Shown here: piece after piece, positions 10,501-20,325 of the stretch
Layout: every line of letters begins with the position of its first letter
How positions within the stretch are numbered: position 1 is the stretch's first letter
NCBI RefSeq assembly: GCF_963665675.1
Contig: NZ_OY762426.1
Span: 2,914,001 to 2,978,000, forward strand
Source: an uncultured Methanolobus sp.
GTDB taxonomy: Archaea > Halobacteriota > Methanosarcinia > Methanosarcinales > Methanosarcinaceae
Length of the DNA: 64,000 nt
Direction of reading: 5' to 3'
Position numbers and translations under genes: made by a program
Notes under the pieces: generated by a model
Seen by the model: only the letters and a program-made list of their open reading frames with translations
Told to the model about the DNA's origin: nothing
Databases searched by the model: none

Positions 10501-11597
10501 TATTTCTTGCCTCCTGCGAGTTTGAGAACCTTTTCAAAGAAGATCTTTTCAGAATCCATCGGACCAGGATGTGCATCAGGGTGATATTGCACACTGAACA
10601 TGTCCAGGTATTTATGTGCTATACCTTCCACTGTTTTATCATTGGTATTATACTGCGTAACAGCCACTTCAGCCTCTTCAAAGGAGTCGCCATCAACTGT
10701 AAAACCGTGGTTCTGTGATGTGATGTGTACAATTCCTGTCTCAAGGTCCTTTACAGGCTGGTTTGCTCCCCTGTGCCCGAACTTCAGTTTGTATGTCTCT
10801 GCACCAAGTGCAAGGGACATGATCTGGTGACCAAGGCAGATTCCTACAATTGGTAATTCACCTGTGAAGTGTTTCACTGCTGAAATTGCATCCTGTGCCT
10901 GCAATGGGTCTCCTGGTCCGTTTGATATGAACAGGAGGTCAGGGTCATAGGATTCTATGGTTGAAATGGACGAGTTTCCTGGTACTACAGTTACATCCAT
11001 ACCCCTTGCCAGCAGACTCCTTTCAATACTGAGCTTACGACCGCAGTCTACAAGCACAACATTAAGTGGATTGTGAGGGTCTCTGCAAGAGCTTTCAAGT
11101 TTGAAAGGCTCAGGACAGGTTACCTGTGAAATAAAGTCAATATCAGAAATACTCTTTTGTGCACGGGCAAGTCTTACTGCCTCCTCACCGTCATCACTGC
11201 CATTGATGAGGGCTGCACGCATAGTTCCATGTTCACGTGTTTTAATAGTAAGCATACGTGTGTCCACGCCTGCAATGCCGGGCTTGCCTTCGTCCTCCAT
11301 AAGCTCGTAAATGGTCTTCTTTCCTAAGTGGTGAGATGGCTTGGGACATGCCTCCCTGACCACAAGACCTTCAGCCTTAACAGCATCGGATTCCATACAG
11401 TTGCCACTGACACCGTAATTGCCGATGAGAGGATAAGTAAACATAAGGATCTGGCCTTTATATGAAGGGTCTGTAAGTGCCTCCTCATAGCCAGTATATT
11501 GAGTTGTGAAAACAAGTTCGCCGGAAACGATACCTTCGGCACCAAAGCCGGTGCCTTTTATAATTGTCCCATCTTCTAATCCTAATACTGCATTCAT
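10500..11597 (-). CDS. carA: Carbamoyl-phosphate synthase small (glutaminase) subunit
   Basis: About 365 residues from ATG 11597 ([10 protein letters not shown]). Seven extra codons upstream are open but unlike the family start. The C-terminal class I glutamine amidotransferase domain shows SNGPGDP, the nucleophile loop GICLGHQIM and the catalytic His/Glu region [10 protein letters not shown]. It releases ammonia from glutamine and channels it to CarB. It is the first gene of the carA-carB-argG run, with a T-rich, promoter-like gap upstream (11598-11690). Confidence 0.95.
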   Translation of the reverse strand: MNAVLGLEDGTIIKGTGFGAEGIVSGELVFTTQYTGYEEALTDPSYKGQILMFTYPLIGNYGVSGNCMESDAVKAEGLVVREACPKPSHHLGKKTIYELMEDEGKPGIAGVDTRMLTIKTREHGTMRAALINGSDDGEEAVRLARAQKSISDIDFISQVTCPEPFKLESSCRDPHNPLNVVLVDCGRKLSIERSLLARGMDVTVVPGNSSISTIESYDPDLLFISNGPGDPLQAQDAISAVKHFTGELPIVGICLGHQIMSLALGAETYKLKFGHRGANQPVKDLETGIVHITSQNHGFTVDGDSFEEAEVAVTQYNTNDKTVEGIAHKYLDMFSVQYHPDAHPGPMDSEKIFFEKVLKLAGGKK

Positions 11598-11690
11598 CTT
11601 TTGAACCTGCGAATACATGTAAAGAATAGGCTATAAGCGTTGCGATGGCCTTTATATTTTTTGCAGAGAGTAATCCCGGGAGGAAAAGGA

Positions 11691-12788
11691 TTATGAGATC
11701 TTACGCAGGAATGTACCCACGATCATAACAACGAACAGGAATGATCCCAAAAGAACTAAACCTATGAACTTTCCGGGGTTGTTTGCAGCATAATCACGCA
11801 GTTTGAGAACATACTCACTATTGATCACCTTTTCACTGATCTCCCGGGTATCTTCAATTTCCTCAAGCTCGATATTGGCATTCTCAACTGTCATGACCCA
11901 GATGTTGAACTCCCCGTCCCTGTTGGATGTATAGGCTATTTTGCTCCCATCCGGGCTCCACACAGGTGTTTTTTCATCGGAAGGATCACTGGTGAGTTTC
12001 ATGTGTGAACTTCCATCGGAACTCAATATCCAGAGGTCATAATCACCGCCAACATTAGATGAATACACAATGGAATTTCCATCGGGACTGTAGGATGGTT
12101 CTATATTACTATATGTGTCACTTGTGAGTTGGACAGGTCTTACAGCATTTACACCGATGATAAAAATATCTCCCATCGCGGAATAAACTATAGTGTTCCC
12201 ATCCGGGCTCCATGCGGGCGAACTTTCATCCCCCTGCGCATCAGTAAGCCTTTCATTATCTGACCCGTTAGTTGACATTGTCCATATGTCATAGTTTCCG
12301 GATGCTCTTGAAACATATACCAGCCTGTTTCCATCCGGACTCACTGCAGGATTTCGGGAATCAGCATTTTCAGTTAGTTTTACACCATCACTGCCGTCAC
12401 TGTTCATAACATGAATACTGATGTAACGTGCGGAAAATGCTTTTTTGCTCTCGGCTGCAAAATAGATCTTAGACCCATCTTCATTAAAGACCGGTTCTCC
12501 TTCCCATGCCATACCATCATAGAGTTTTTTCTGCCCGGAACCGTCACTGTTCATGATCCATATGGCCTGGTTGGCAGCATATACAATTTTTTTGCCATCC
12601 GGACTCCATGAAGGATGGTTGGCATTGGATGTATTTGTAAGTTTCACATCACTTTCAACAACAGGAGCTGCTGATGCATAGGAGATGAATAATATCAAAA
12701 ATGAGAGCAGGAAAAAGTTTCTGCATTTTTTGCCTGCAATTTCCCTGCTTATTAAATCCTTTGAATGAATTGTAAAGTGTGGCCACAT
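11691..12788 (-). CDS. Secreted or membrane-anchored PD40 beta-propeller protein (TolB-like)
   Basis: A 365-residue protein. An N-terminal signal segment (FFLLSFLILFISYASAAP, about 27-44) is followed by six or seven PD40/WD40-like blades with repeated WSPDGxxIVY cores (for example HPSWSPDGKKIVY, PAWSPDGNTIVY, PVWSPDGSKIAY). A C-terminal transmembrane helix (FIGLVLLGSFLFVVMIVGTF) with a basic tail ends it. It is therefore an external propeller held in the membrane. It begins 10 bp after the gatE stop and probably shares its transcript. The partner is unknown; TolB similarity is structural only. Confidence 0.8.
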   Translation of the reverse strand: MWPHFTIHSKDLISREIAGKKCRNFFLLSFLILFISYASAAPVVESDVKLTNTSNANHPSWSPDGKKIVYAANQAIWIMNSDGSGQKKLYDGMAWEGEPVFNEDGSKIYFAAESKKAFSARYISIHVMNSDGSDGVKLTENADSRNPAVSPDGNRLVYVSRASGNYDIWTMSTNGSDNERLTDAQGDESSPAWSPDGNTIVYSAMGDIFIIGVNAVRPVQLTSDTYSNIEPSYSPDGNSIVYSSNVGGDYDLWILSSDGSSHMKLTSDPSDEKTPVWSPDGSKIAYTSNRDGEFNIWVMTVENANIELEEIEDTREISEKVINSEYVLKLRDYAANNPGKFIGLVLLGSFLFVVMIVGTFLRKIS

Positions 12789-12798
12789 CAGAAATATA

Positions 12799-14700
12799 TT
12801 ATGCGTTTATGTGTTCATTAACTTTTTGTTTTAATATTTCACTCAAAGTCTTGCCGTCTACCTTTCCTCTCACTTCTTTCATGACGACCCCCATAAGAGG
12901 ACCAACTGCCGCCATGCCTTTTTCTTTCACAAAATCCTGGCGTTCTTTGATCACAGACTCGACCATACTCTCAACATCAGAAAGGTCAATGCTGCCAAGT
13001 CCTAATTTCTCAGCTGCATCCTTTGCACAGAGTTCTGGTTCGCATGCAAGTGCACGGAGCAAGCCATCTATGGCTTCTTTTGCTGCTCCACCCTCTGCTA
13101 TCAGGGTGCAGACGTCAATGAAGTGTTTGTCATCAAGATTATCGATTTCAACGCCATCACGTTTCAGTTCAGGTAGTGTTCCGGTCAGAGTTCTGACAAC
13201 GAGTGTCGCACTGACATTCTCATTATCACCGAGCATATCCATTATCTCTTCAAAGAGTGGCAGGTATATGGAATAAACGATCTTCTCTGCAAGTTCCCTG
13301 TGAAGTCCTAACTCCGACTCAAAACGCTTTGCACGTTCGGTGAGCAGTTCTGGCATCTCAATGGACTCGAAATAATCCTTTGAGATATTCACCTGTGGAA
13401 CATCAGTTTCAGGATACATCCTTGCTGCTCCAGGAAGTGGCCTGAGGTAAGAGTTATTTCCATCCGGAAGTGCCCTGCGGGTTTCCTCAGGAACTCCTTC
13501 AAGTGCTTCCTTTGCACGGAGGATTACACTTTCCATGGCACCTCTTGCACGTATTTCGCGGTCAGCCACCATTACAACAGCGTCGTTCTCTTCCGCACCG
13601 AGCTCTGCACGCATTGCCTGGACTTCCTCTTCGGAAACACCGTAAGCAGGAAGTTCGTCTGTATGGAAGATTCCTCCGACACCTGATGTCTTTGCACGGT
13701 CTGAGAATTCAGTACCAAGACGTCTTCCAGGTTGTACTTCCCTGCCGACAAAACCATCGAAACCACGAAGCAGGACAGCGTAGACCTTGCCTTTCTTGAT
13801 CGTATTCCTGATTACTTTGGATTTTGTTTCCCTGAAAATATCGGTTACATCAAAAATAGTGTCACAAACGGATGCATTGCGCTCAAGCAACTCATCTCTC
13901 ATTTCAATAAGGTTGACCTGACGCTCCACCTCACGCTCTACAATGGTCTCTATCATATCGAGTGCCTGCACACCTTTCAGTTCTACACGTGCACCCTTTG
14001 CGATTGAAATATTGACATCCTGACGTATGGTCCCAAGTCCACGCTTTACTTTTCCTGTGGAACGAAGCAGCATACCGATCTGCTGTGCAGTTTCCTTTGC
14101 GTGTTGTGGCGAGATTATATCAGGATCGGTTCCGATTTCAACAAGTGGTATACCAAGGCGGTCAAGAGAATATATTATGGAATCTCCCTGGTCTTCGATC
14201 TTCTGGCATGCCTCTTCCTCAAGACAGAGTACACCTACACCAACAGGGCCTGCTGAGGTGTCAAGATGACCGTCCTTTGCAAGGAATGCTGTTCTCTGGA
14301 ATCCGGATGTGTTGGAACCGTCAACTACGATCTTACGCATCATGTGAACCTGGTCCACAGGAACCATGTTCAACAGTTTTGTGATACTCAGAGCAATGTC
14401 AAGAGCTTCCTTGTTAACTTCTGTAGGAGGTTCATCATCATTCTCTACAAGACATGTCGTGTCGTATGCCTTATAGATATATTTACGTCTGAGCTTGGAC
14501 TGTTCAAGAGCAGCCCTGTCAGTTTCTCCCATTTCACTGGCTGTTGGGCGGAGATAGCGGAAGAATTCATGGTTTGATTCTTCTATGTTTCTGATCTGTG
14601 TCGGGCAATTGCAGAACAACTTACATTTAGAGTCAAGTTGCTGGTGAATTTCAAGCCCGCATTTCAGGCCAAGTTCTCTGTAATCGAATTTATCACTCAT
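12799..14700 (-). CDS. gatE: Glutamyl-tRNA(Gln) amidotransferase subunit E
   Basis: About 633 residues. GatE, with the asparaginase-like GatD (not in this window), converts Glu-tRNA(Gln) to Gln-tRNA(Gln) in archaea. The N-terminal GatB-like kinase domain is visible ([22 protein letters not shown], then [17 protein letters not shown]). The archaeal AspRS-like insertion follows ([17 protein letters not shown]), with a YqeY-like tail ([22 protein letters not shown]). ATG 14700 is preferred, with GGTGAG seven bases upstream. An in-frame GTG at 14715 falls within that ribosome binding site. Confidence 0.95.
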   Translation of the reverse strand: MSDKFDYRELGLKCGLEIHQQLDSKCKLFCNCPTQIRNIEESNHEFFRYLRPTASEMGETDRAALEQSKLRRKYIYKAYDTTCLVENDDEPPTEVNKEALDIALSITKLLNMVPVDQVHMMRKIVVDGSNTSGFQRTAFLAKDGHLDTSAGPVGVGVLCLEEEACQKIEDQGDSIIYSLDRLGIPLVEIGTDPDIISPQHAKETAQQIGMLLRSTGKVKRGLGTIRQDVNISIAKGARVELKGVQALDMIETIVEREVERQVNLIEMRDELLERNASVCDTIFDVTDIFRETKSKVIRNTIKKGKVYAVLLRGFDGFVGREVQPGRRLGTEFSDRAKTSGVGGIFHTDELPAYGVSEEEVQAMRAELGAEENDAVVMVADREIRARGAMESVILRAKEALEGVPEETRRALPDGNNSYLRPLPGAARMYPETDVPQVNISKDYFESIEMPELLTERAKRFESELGLHRELAEKIVYSIYLPLFEEIMDMLGDNENVSATLVVRTLTGTLPELKRDGVEIDNLDDKHFIDVCTLIAEGGAAKEAIDGLLRALACEPELCAKDAAEKLGLGSIDLSDVESMVESVIKERQDFVKEKGMAAVGPLMGVVMKEVRGKVDGKTLSEILKQKVNEHINA

Positions 14701-14796
14701 GGACGATCTCACCAAATTAGTTTCGCATACGTCGGTTTACACATCAAACAGCCTCAGGATGTATAAAGTTATTGTTGCAAATGATCCGTAAAGAGT

Positions 14797-16101
14797 TCAG
14801 TTTAACCTCTTTTTAATTTCATCACTGAGCTTTTCAGGATCATCCTTTTCAATCATCATCCGCAGTTTTACATTATCAAGCAATGGTTTTGCTTTTTCGA
14901 TACGCTCTTTTGCAAGCTTGAGCAATGAACCATCAACCTGTGGAAGTTCAATTTCAATATGTTCTTTGTGAGCCTCTGGCTCAACTTCAAGCGTTCTGGA
15001 AACATCGGGATGCTTTCTTTTTCCGGTAAGCATGGAATCTATCGCATCCTTCCACTGTTCTGCCCACGGAGAATCAGGAACTGATGTATGGTTCACCTTT
15101 GTTCTGGAAACTGTCATGACATCCTTGGGACATGCATTGACACATGCACCACAATAGGTACAGTAGTCAGATTTTGCTGCTATCTTTGCACCTGCTTCCG
15201 GTACGTACCAGAGATGGGATGGGCAGACATTAAAACATCCATGGCAGCCCTGTGGGTCGCATTTGTCAACGTTGACATCGATGAGCTTTAGCTCGCCCTT
15301 AAATTGTTTTTTGATATCAACCGCATCATAAGGACAAACAACCTGACACCATGTGCAACATGTACATTTTTCATCATCTACAGTGACTTTACCTTCAATC
15401 TCAGGTGCTACTCCTCGTTTCTCACCTTTGACTTTGATGGCATCCTCTGGACAAAGGTCCTGGCAGAGCACACAGTAATCACATTTGTCCTCGTCAACCA
15501 GAAGCATATCAAATGGCTGCGGGTCAGTTGGAGTTTTCTCCTTTTCAATAAGCAGAAATGCTTCACAGAATTCAGCGCAGAGTCCACAGAAATTACACTT
15601 CTCTGTATCGATCTCAATCTCGCCTTCTGCGCCTTCTTTGAATGGTGCAATCTCCTCTTTTTTCGGGAACGTGAATTCTACCTCAATGGCTTCCTCAGGA
15701 CATGCAGCTTTGCAGAGTGCACATGGAAGACATTTCTCGTTCATCCTGACATATGAATCGAATGCAGGGAACTCTTCTTCCTCAGGAAGTTCACCTTCCC
15801 CGGTCATTTTGAAAGCATGAACCGGACAAAAATTAGCACACATTGAACAGAATGTGCATTTATCAAGGTCCATCATCACAGGTGGAGCATCCAGACCTGT
15901 GGATATTTCCTGCATTGGTCCGAGTTCAAGAGCTTTGGTCGGACAGAGGTCAACACATATTCCACATCCTACACATCGTTTGTAATCGTAATCAAGGGAC
16001 TTTATGGATTTGCTGCTTATCTGGCGGTAGATGAAATGTGAGCCATCCATATCCATGTCTTTCTCAACACAGAGTGAGTCCTCTTTGCACTCTTCGCTCA
16101 T
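14797..16101 (-). CDS. Polyferredoxin associated with HdrA
   Basis: A 434-residue protein with at least eight [4Fe-4S] cysteine clusters of the CxxCxxCxxxCP type (CVGCGICVDLCP, CTFCSMCANFCP, CLPCALCKAACP, CNFCGLCAEFC, CDYCVLCQDLCP, CTCCTWCQVVCP, CHGCFNVCP, CTYCGACVNACP). A Lys/Glu-rich tail without cysteines follows. Its ATG overlaps the hdrA stop by four bases, so the two are co-translated. By context it passes electrons to or from the HdrA flavin. It also resembles the polyferredoxin subunit FwdF of formylmethanofuran dehydrogenase, and the two families are hard to separate by eye. Confidence 0.85.
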   Translation of the reverse strand: MSEECKEDSLCVEKDMDMDGSHFIYRQISSKSIKSLDYDYKRCVGCGICVDLCPTKALELGPMQEISTGLDAPPVMMDLDKCTFCSMCANFCPVHAFKMTGEGELPEEEEFPAFDSYVRMNEKCLPCALCKAACPEEAIEVEFTFPKKEEIAPFKEGAEGEIEIDTEKCNFCGLCAEFCEAFLLIEKEKTPTDPQPFDMLLVDEDKCDYCVLCQDLCPEDAIKVKGEKRGVAPEIEGKVTVDDEKCTCCTWCQVVCPYDAVDIKKQFKGELKLIDVNVDKCDPQGCHGCFNVCPSHLWYVPEAGAKIAAKSDYCTYCGACVNACPKDVMTVSRTKVNHTSVPDSPWAEQWKDAIDSMLTGKRKHPDVSRTLEVEPEAHKEHIEIELPQVDGSLLKLAKERIEKAKPLLDNVKLRMMIEKDDPEKLSDEIKKRLN

Positions 16102-18452
16102 TGTTCACCTTCCCTGAGTTCTGAACCTATGGGTCCGATCTCTTTCAGATAGTCAACAAAGTCTTCGATGGAATTGGCAAACCTTTCACCCTCGGAAGCT
16201 GATATCCATTCAACACTGAGACGTCCTGGGTCAATTCCAACATCTGCAAGGACTTCCTTTAAGGCTTCCATCCTTTGTTTTGCGTTATAATTAGCAAAAG
16301 TGTAGTGACATTCTCCAAGACGACAACCGGCCACAAGTACACCGTCTGCTCCTCTTTCCAGTGCTTCAAGCACGAATGATGGGTCAACACGTCCCGCACA
16401 CATTACACGGATAACACGTATATTGGTCGGGTATTGTATTCTTGAAGTCCCTGCAAGGTCGGCACAAGTGTAGCTGCACCAGTTGCAGAGGAAAGCAACG
16501 ATTAATGGCGATTCTGATTTCACTTCGGTTGCAGCATGTATCTGAGCTACTATCTGTGCATCGGTGCTGTTTCTCATCCATATGGCGTCGGCAGGACATG
16601 ATGCACTGCAGGCCCCGCATCCCATACATGAGAGTTCGTCAACCACTGCTTTGCGGTCAACCATGCTAATCTTATTGAATTTGCAGGTGTCAGCACAAAT
16701 TCCACAGCCAATACATTTGTCTGTATTAACATGAGCGCTGAGTGGATCCATTTCAATCTCACCCTTTGAAAGTAATTGCATTGCTTTTGCTGCTGCTCCA
16801 CTTCCCTGAGCAATGGATACCTGTATTTCCTTAGGACCGGATGCGCATCCTGCTATGAATACTCCCTTTACGTGGGAATCAACCGGTCTCATCTTCGGGT
16901 GGGCAATGGAGAAGAAGCGGTCTGCGCGTCTTGTAAGGTTCAGGACTCTTGATATCTTATCAGCATCTTTGACGTTCTCCATTCCGGTTGCAAGGACCAC
17001 AAGGTCAGTGGGTTCTTCGTATAGCTCACTGCTTAATGTATCCTCATAACGCAGTTTCAGTTTTCCGTCAGACTTCTGAAGAATTTCTCCGACTTTTCCA
17101 CGGACAAAATTTACTCCCATTTCCTGACTGCGGATGTAATATTCCTCGTACATTTCACCGGATGCACGGACATCGATGTAATGAATTGTAATATCAATAT
17201 CAGGGTATCTTTCCTTGAGCAGTTGTGCATTCTTCATGCTTGACATACAGCATACTCTTGAACAATATGGGTTTCCAACCTGTTCGTCTCTTGAACCAAC
17301 ACACTGGATGAAAGATACTTTTTCAGGAACCTTGAGTGTTGAAGGTGAAAGGACCCTGCCTTTTGTTGGACCGGCAGCGTTGAGCAGGCGTTCCAGTTCC
17401 ATATTTGTGATCACATCAGGGTAGATTCCGTAACCATATTCCGGCTTCCTGCTTGCATCGAAATGGCTGTAGCCGGTTGAAAGTATGATCGATCCCACGG
17501 TGAATTCGAGTTTTTCCTCTTTCTGATGATAGTCAATAGCATCAGCAGGGCAGGCCAGTTTGCAGAGTCCGCAGCCCACGCAATATTCATTGTCGATATA
17601 GACTACCTGAGGAACTGCCTGTGGTATCGGCATGTTAATTGCTTTGGTTTTTCCAAGGCCTGAGTCAAATCGGTTTGGAACATCTACCGGGCAGACACGT
17701 CCACATTCATCCACGCAGCCTTTGCATTTGTCCTCGTCAATATACCTTGGCTGTCTGGTTACTGTTACGTTGAAATTGCCTACCGGACCGCTTACTTCAG
17801 TGACTTCTGCAAGTGTTATTAGATCGATGTTCGGGTGCTGATTCACATCCGTCATCTTGGGAGCCAGCACACAGATAGAACAATCGTTGGTCGGGAATAC
17901 CTCATTAAGGAGTGCCATCTTTCCGCCGATTGTGGGCTCCTTTTCTATCATTATTACATGATGGCCGGAATTTGCAAGTGTAAGAGCCGCTTCAATTCCT
18001 GCAACACCGCCACCAATTACCATTACATCTTTTTTTGCCGGGACTTTTTTAAGCTGTAATGGATCAAGCAGTTTGAGCCTGGCAATACCCATTCGGATGA
18101 GATCAAAAGCTTTCTGGGTTGCCATCTGTGGATTATTCATGTGGACCCAGGAACACTGCTCACGGATGTTGACCATTTCCAGCATGAAAGGATTGAGACC
18201 TGCTTTTTCAAGCACTCTTTTGAAGGTCTGCTCATGCAGGTGAGGAGAACAGGCTGCAACAAGGATGTGATTAAGATCAAGGTCAGTTATGTCCTGGACT
18301 ATGGAGTCCTGTCCCGAATCGGAACACATGAACTGTATGTCCTTGACCAGAGCAACGTCATTTAATTCACTTACTTTATCTCTTAGTGATTCTACGTTGA
18401 TGGTATGTGCGATATTCAGTCCGCAATGGCAGATATAGACTCCGATTCGCAT
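16098..18452 (-). CDS. hdrA: Heterodisulfide reductase subunit A with fused MvhD domain
   Basis: A 784-residue cytosolic flavoprotein. The N-terminal domain (VYICHCGLNIAHTI) is followed by the FAD-binding fold (VMVIGGGVAGIEAALTLANSG, about 143-163) and FPTNDCSICVLAPKM. Two ferredoxin-like cluster pairs follow (CKGCVDECGRVCP/CVGCGLCKLACP and CIGCGICADTCKF/CMGCGACSASCP). From about residue 645 there is a C-terminal MvhD/FlpD-like domain (FLCNWCSYTCADLAG, MCAGRVDPSFV, GCRLGECHY). This fused form is known from HdrA2 of Methanosarcina, part of a bifurcating HdrA2B2C2 that links F420, ferredoxin and CoM-S-S-CoB. HdrB and HdrC are not in the window. AGGAG stands ahead of the ATG. Confidence 0.9.
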   Translation of the reverse strand: MRIGVYICHCGLNIAHTINVESLRDKVSELNDVALVKDIQFMCSDSGQDSIVQDITDLDLNHILVAACSPHLHEQTFKRVLEKAGLNPFMLEMVNIREQCSWVHMNNPQMATQKAFDLIRMGIARLKLLDPLQLKKVPAKKDVMVIGGGVAGIEAALTLANSGHHVIMIEKEPTIGGKMALLNEVFPTNDCSICVLAPKMTDVNQHPNIDLITLAEVTEVSGPVGNFNVTVTRQPRYIDEDKCKGCVDECGRVCPVDVPNRFDSGLGKTKAINMPIPQAVPQVVYIDNEYCVGCGLCKLACPADAIDYHQKEEKLEFTVGSIILSTGYSHFDASRKPEYGYGIYPDVITNMELERLLNAAGPTKGRVLSPSTLKVPEKVSFIQCVGSRDEQVGNPYCSRVCCMSSMKNAQLLKERYPDIDITIHYIDVRASGEMYEEYYIRSQEMGVNFVRGKVGEILQKSDGKLKLRYEDTLSSELYEEPTDLVVLATGMENVKDADKISRVLNLTRRADRFFSIAHPKMRPVDSHVKGVFIAGCASGPKEIQVSIAQGSGAAAKAMQLLSKGEIEMDPLSAHVNTDKCIGCGICADTCKFNKISMVDRKAVVDELSCMGCGACSASCPADAIWMRNSTDAQIVAQIHAATEVKSESPLIVAFLCNWCSYTCADLAGTSRIQYPTNIRVIRVMCAGRVDPSFVLEALERGADGVLVAGCRLGECHYTFANYNAKQRMEALKEVLADVGIDPGRLSVEWISASEGERFANSIEDFVDYLKEIGPIGSELREGEQ

Positions 18453-18593
18453 ATTGTTGGCTCCTTATAGGAGGAAATGATGACCCGGATAAAGATATAG
18501 TTTTGCATGTTCTTCACTATAGCAGTAACATCATGGATTGGCAATTTTCCACATATGGGCTGTAAACTGCCGTGACTATATAAATCAGTTTGA

Positions 18594-18620
18594 ACCATGG
18601 CCATAATGGTTTTATTAAAA
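18594..18620 (+). promoter_or_regulatory. Promoter of small RNA 1 with palindromic upstream element
   Basis: AACCATGGCCATAATGGTT (an AACCAT/ATGGTT inverted repeat) is followed directly by the TATA-like TTTATTAAAA. The 15-base core ATGGCCATAATGGTT recurs exactly at 18850-18864, again abutting an AT-rich box. Confidence 0.5.
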
Positions 18621-18639
18621 CTGTACATATTCAAAGATT

Positions 18640-18725
18640 GTTTTACCTTCCTGTGCACAAGTGCAGGAAACAACTGGGAATAGGGGACGAATGATGTCCT
18701 CTTCCCACCTAGTTGCCTGTTTTTA
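18640..18725 (+). ncRNA. Predicted small RNA, copy 1
   Basis: No reading frame, but strong structure. A first hairpin lies around CCTGTGCACAAGTGCAGG (18650-18667). A long second hairpin runs 18671-18715 (CAACTGGGAATAGGGGAC, loop GAATGAT, and the matching strand). A T run (18720-18724) fits a terminator. The start is placed about 25 bases after the TATA-like box. The layout is shared with copy 2 at 18890-19025, including the GTCCTC arm of the main stem. The ends are estimates. Confidence 0.5.
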
Positions 18726-18849
18726 CTTGTTATCTTAATTGAATATGTGCAAAATTCCTGTATTCCTTATTCATACTAAATCTATACCGAATGTGAATTA
18801 TTGTGACAAAAGATACGTTGTGCCTATGCAAAAGCTTTCAGTTTTGACG

Positions 18850-18873
18850 ATGGCCATAATGGTTATATGATAA
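18850..18873 (+). promoter_or_regulatory. Promoter of small RNA 2
   Basis: ATGGCCATAATGGTT is followed at once by the TATA-like ATATGATAA. The first 15 bases are identical to the element in front of small RNA 1. Confidence 0.5.
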
Positions 18874-18889
18874 TTCGGATTTCTTTGAA

Positions 18890-19025
18890 TTGTTTGTACC
18901 CAACCAGCACAAACCTGCACGGAAATTGGGGGATTGGCGGAGGACATTTTATGTCCTCTCGTCCCCCCATTCCACATGACAGAAGTACTCCACAATAAAA
19001 TTCTGTCATTATCCCTCTTTTTTTC
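18890..19025 (+). ncRNA. Predicted small RNA, copy 2
   Basis: This is a relative of the RNA at 18640-18725. A pair of short complementary runs (CAGCACAAACCTGCACGG region) precedes a long stem at about 18928-18967 (GGGGGATTGGCGGAGGAC, loop ATTTTAT, GTCCTCTCGTCCCCC). A terminator hairpin with a T run closes it. Sequence outside the stem tips has diverged while the fold is kept. No open frame of note. The role is unknown; proximity to hdrA and to surface-protein genes may be chance. Confidence 0.5.
18976..19025 (+). terminator. Hairpin plus T-run terminator of small RNA 2
   Basis: ATGACAGAA (18976-18984) pairs with TTCTGTCAT (19001-19009) and is followed by CCCTC and a run of seven T. The stem is nine perfect base pairs. 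Confidence 0.5.
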
Positions 19026-19108
19026 AGTTTAATCCATGGCTAGAAAAGTTATATACTAGTTTTTTTCATCTTTTCGAATAACTAGTGAAAGCTAGTAGGA
19101 GTACAAAC

Positions 19109-19522
19109 ATGAAAAGAATAGCAATAGCATTTTTAGTTTTCTTGCTTTGCGTTTCCGTCGCAGGTGCAAGTTCGTCTGAAACAGCAATCGAAGCAGTTTC
19201 AGGCTCAGCTGGAACAATTGGTATAAGATCACTTTCTTATTATATAGATCAGGGTGACACTAATTGGCATGGTTATCCATTGTACACATCCACAACTTCA
19301 ATGACAATTGATCTGAATTGGGGAGATACAAGTGATTCATTAAAACTTTATGTTTATGATCCAGATGATAACCTTGAAGGAATATATTATGATTCTGCAG
19401 ATGGCCGTATTAACGGTAGAACTAAAGTGACAATATACGATTCTAATGGTCTTCAGCAAGGAACTTGGAGCCTTGCAGTGTATGGATATTCAGTAACTGG
19501 AACAGAAGACTATTCTATATGA
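19109..19522 (+). CDS. Small secreted beta-sandwich protein
   Basis: 137 residues from ATG 19109 (AGGAG nine bases upstream; an earlier in-frame codon at 19085 lacks one). A Sec signal peptide (MKRIAIAFLVFLLCVSVAGA) precedes a compact, strand-rich, Asp/Ser/Tyr-rich domain (LYVYDPDDNLEGIYYDSADG, GTWSLAVYGY) that resembles bacterial pre-peptidase C-terminal-like domains. No anchor is seen, so it is probably released or held by a partner. A TATA box (TTATATAC, 19049-19056) lies upstream. It is followed 20 bp later by a membrane-bound regulator gene, a likely functional pair. Confidence 0.65.
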   Translation: MKRIAIAFLVFLLCVSVAGASSSETAIEAVSGSAGTIGIRSLSYYIDQGDTNWHGYPLYTSTTSMTIDLNWGDTSDSLKLYVYDPDDNLEGIYYDSADGRINGRTKVTIYDSNGLQQGTWSLAVYGYSVTGTEDYSI

Positions 19523-19541
19523 TATTCAATAGTGTTATCAT

Positions 19542-20246
19542 ATGAATAAAATAATTTTGCTTTTTCTCCTTTTTATTTTTTTGATGCCTCATTGCTATGG
19601 GAATAATAACCCAGTTGTTTTCAATAATGTATCGTCGGAATCTCATGTTTCTTATGGTGCACAGGAACTTCTATCTTTCTGGGATCTTTCATTTAAACTA
19701 AAAACAGTAGCAATAGGTTTCATCATCATGGGCCTTGGCTGGAAAATAGTCGCTCTTCTCACAGCATGGGCCAAGAAAGACCCCAATAATAAAAATCGAC
19801 AGAAGATACTTCAGTTCATTGAGGAAAATCCGGGCATTACAGTCAAGACAATCGGAAATGATCTTGGCATCAAGCGTGGAACCGTGCGGTATCATGTGGA
19901 CAATCTAAAGGAGGCGGGCAAGATTCTCATGTTCAGGAACGGAAACTATGTGAGCCTGTTTAAAAATGAAAGTGCTTTATGGAACAAGAATCACGGACTT
20001 ATCGAACCACACCTTCCGGGCGCAACCTGCAAGAAAGTCTGCCGCATGATCTATGAGAATCCCGGAATATCCAATATGGAACTTTGTAAGAAGCTTGGAC
20101 TCTCTAAGGGCACCGTAAGTTCCCACATCAAAACACTTGATGACATGAACTGTCTTGAAGTGGAAATGACTGGGAAGTTCAAAAAATATAATTTAAGGGA
20201 AGGTTACCATCCCGATGAGCTGCCCCTGTTTGAAAGGATACGCTGA
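19542..20246 (+). CDS. Membrane-anchored transcriptional regulator with two winged helices
   Basis: 234 residues: signal-like helix at 1-20, a short external segment (about 21-50), a transmembrane helix (TVAIGFIIMGLGWKIVALLTAW, about 55-76), then two cytoplasmic winged-helix domains. The first is about 85-145 (ILQFIEENPGITVKTIGNDL...GTVRYHVDNLKEAGKI), the second about 165-225 (MIYENPGISNMELCKKLGLS...GTVSSHIKTLDDMNCLEV). Such one-component membrane sensors are common in Methanosarcinales. The gene lies 20 bp after the small secreted protein, which could be its ligand or target. No Shine-Dalgarno sequence is obvious, as expected inside a transcript with short spacing. Confidence 0.75.
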   Translation: MNKIILLFLLFIFLMPHCYGNNNPVVFNNVSSESHVSYGAQELLSFWDLSFKLKTVAIGFIIMGLGWKIVALLTAWAKKDPNNKNRQKILQFIEENPGITVKTIGNDLGIKRGTVRYHVDNLKEAGKILMFRNGNYVSLFKNESALWNKNHGLIEPHLPGATCKKVCRMIYENPGISNMELCKKLGLSKGTVSSHIKTLDDMNCLEVEMTGKFKKYNLREGYHPDELPLFERIR

Positions 20247-20325
20247 AAGTGAATGTGTTTGTAGATTACTATTTTCGAAGTGATATACAAAATAATCTTA
20301 AATAGTATTTAGTCATATACTCAAG

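Noticed and set aside
18594..18615. NrpR-type nitrogen operator before the small RNAs
   Set aside because: The symmetry AACCAT/ATGGTT does not match the GGTA-N6-TACC type sites I know for that regulator.
18416..18673. Minus-strand open frame across the hdrA leader
   Set aside because: It overlaps the hdrA start, its promoter region and small RNA 1, and has no protein-like features.
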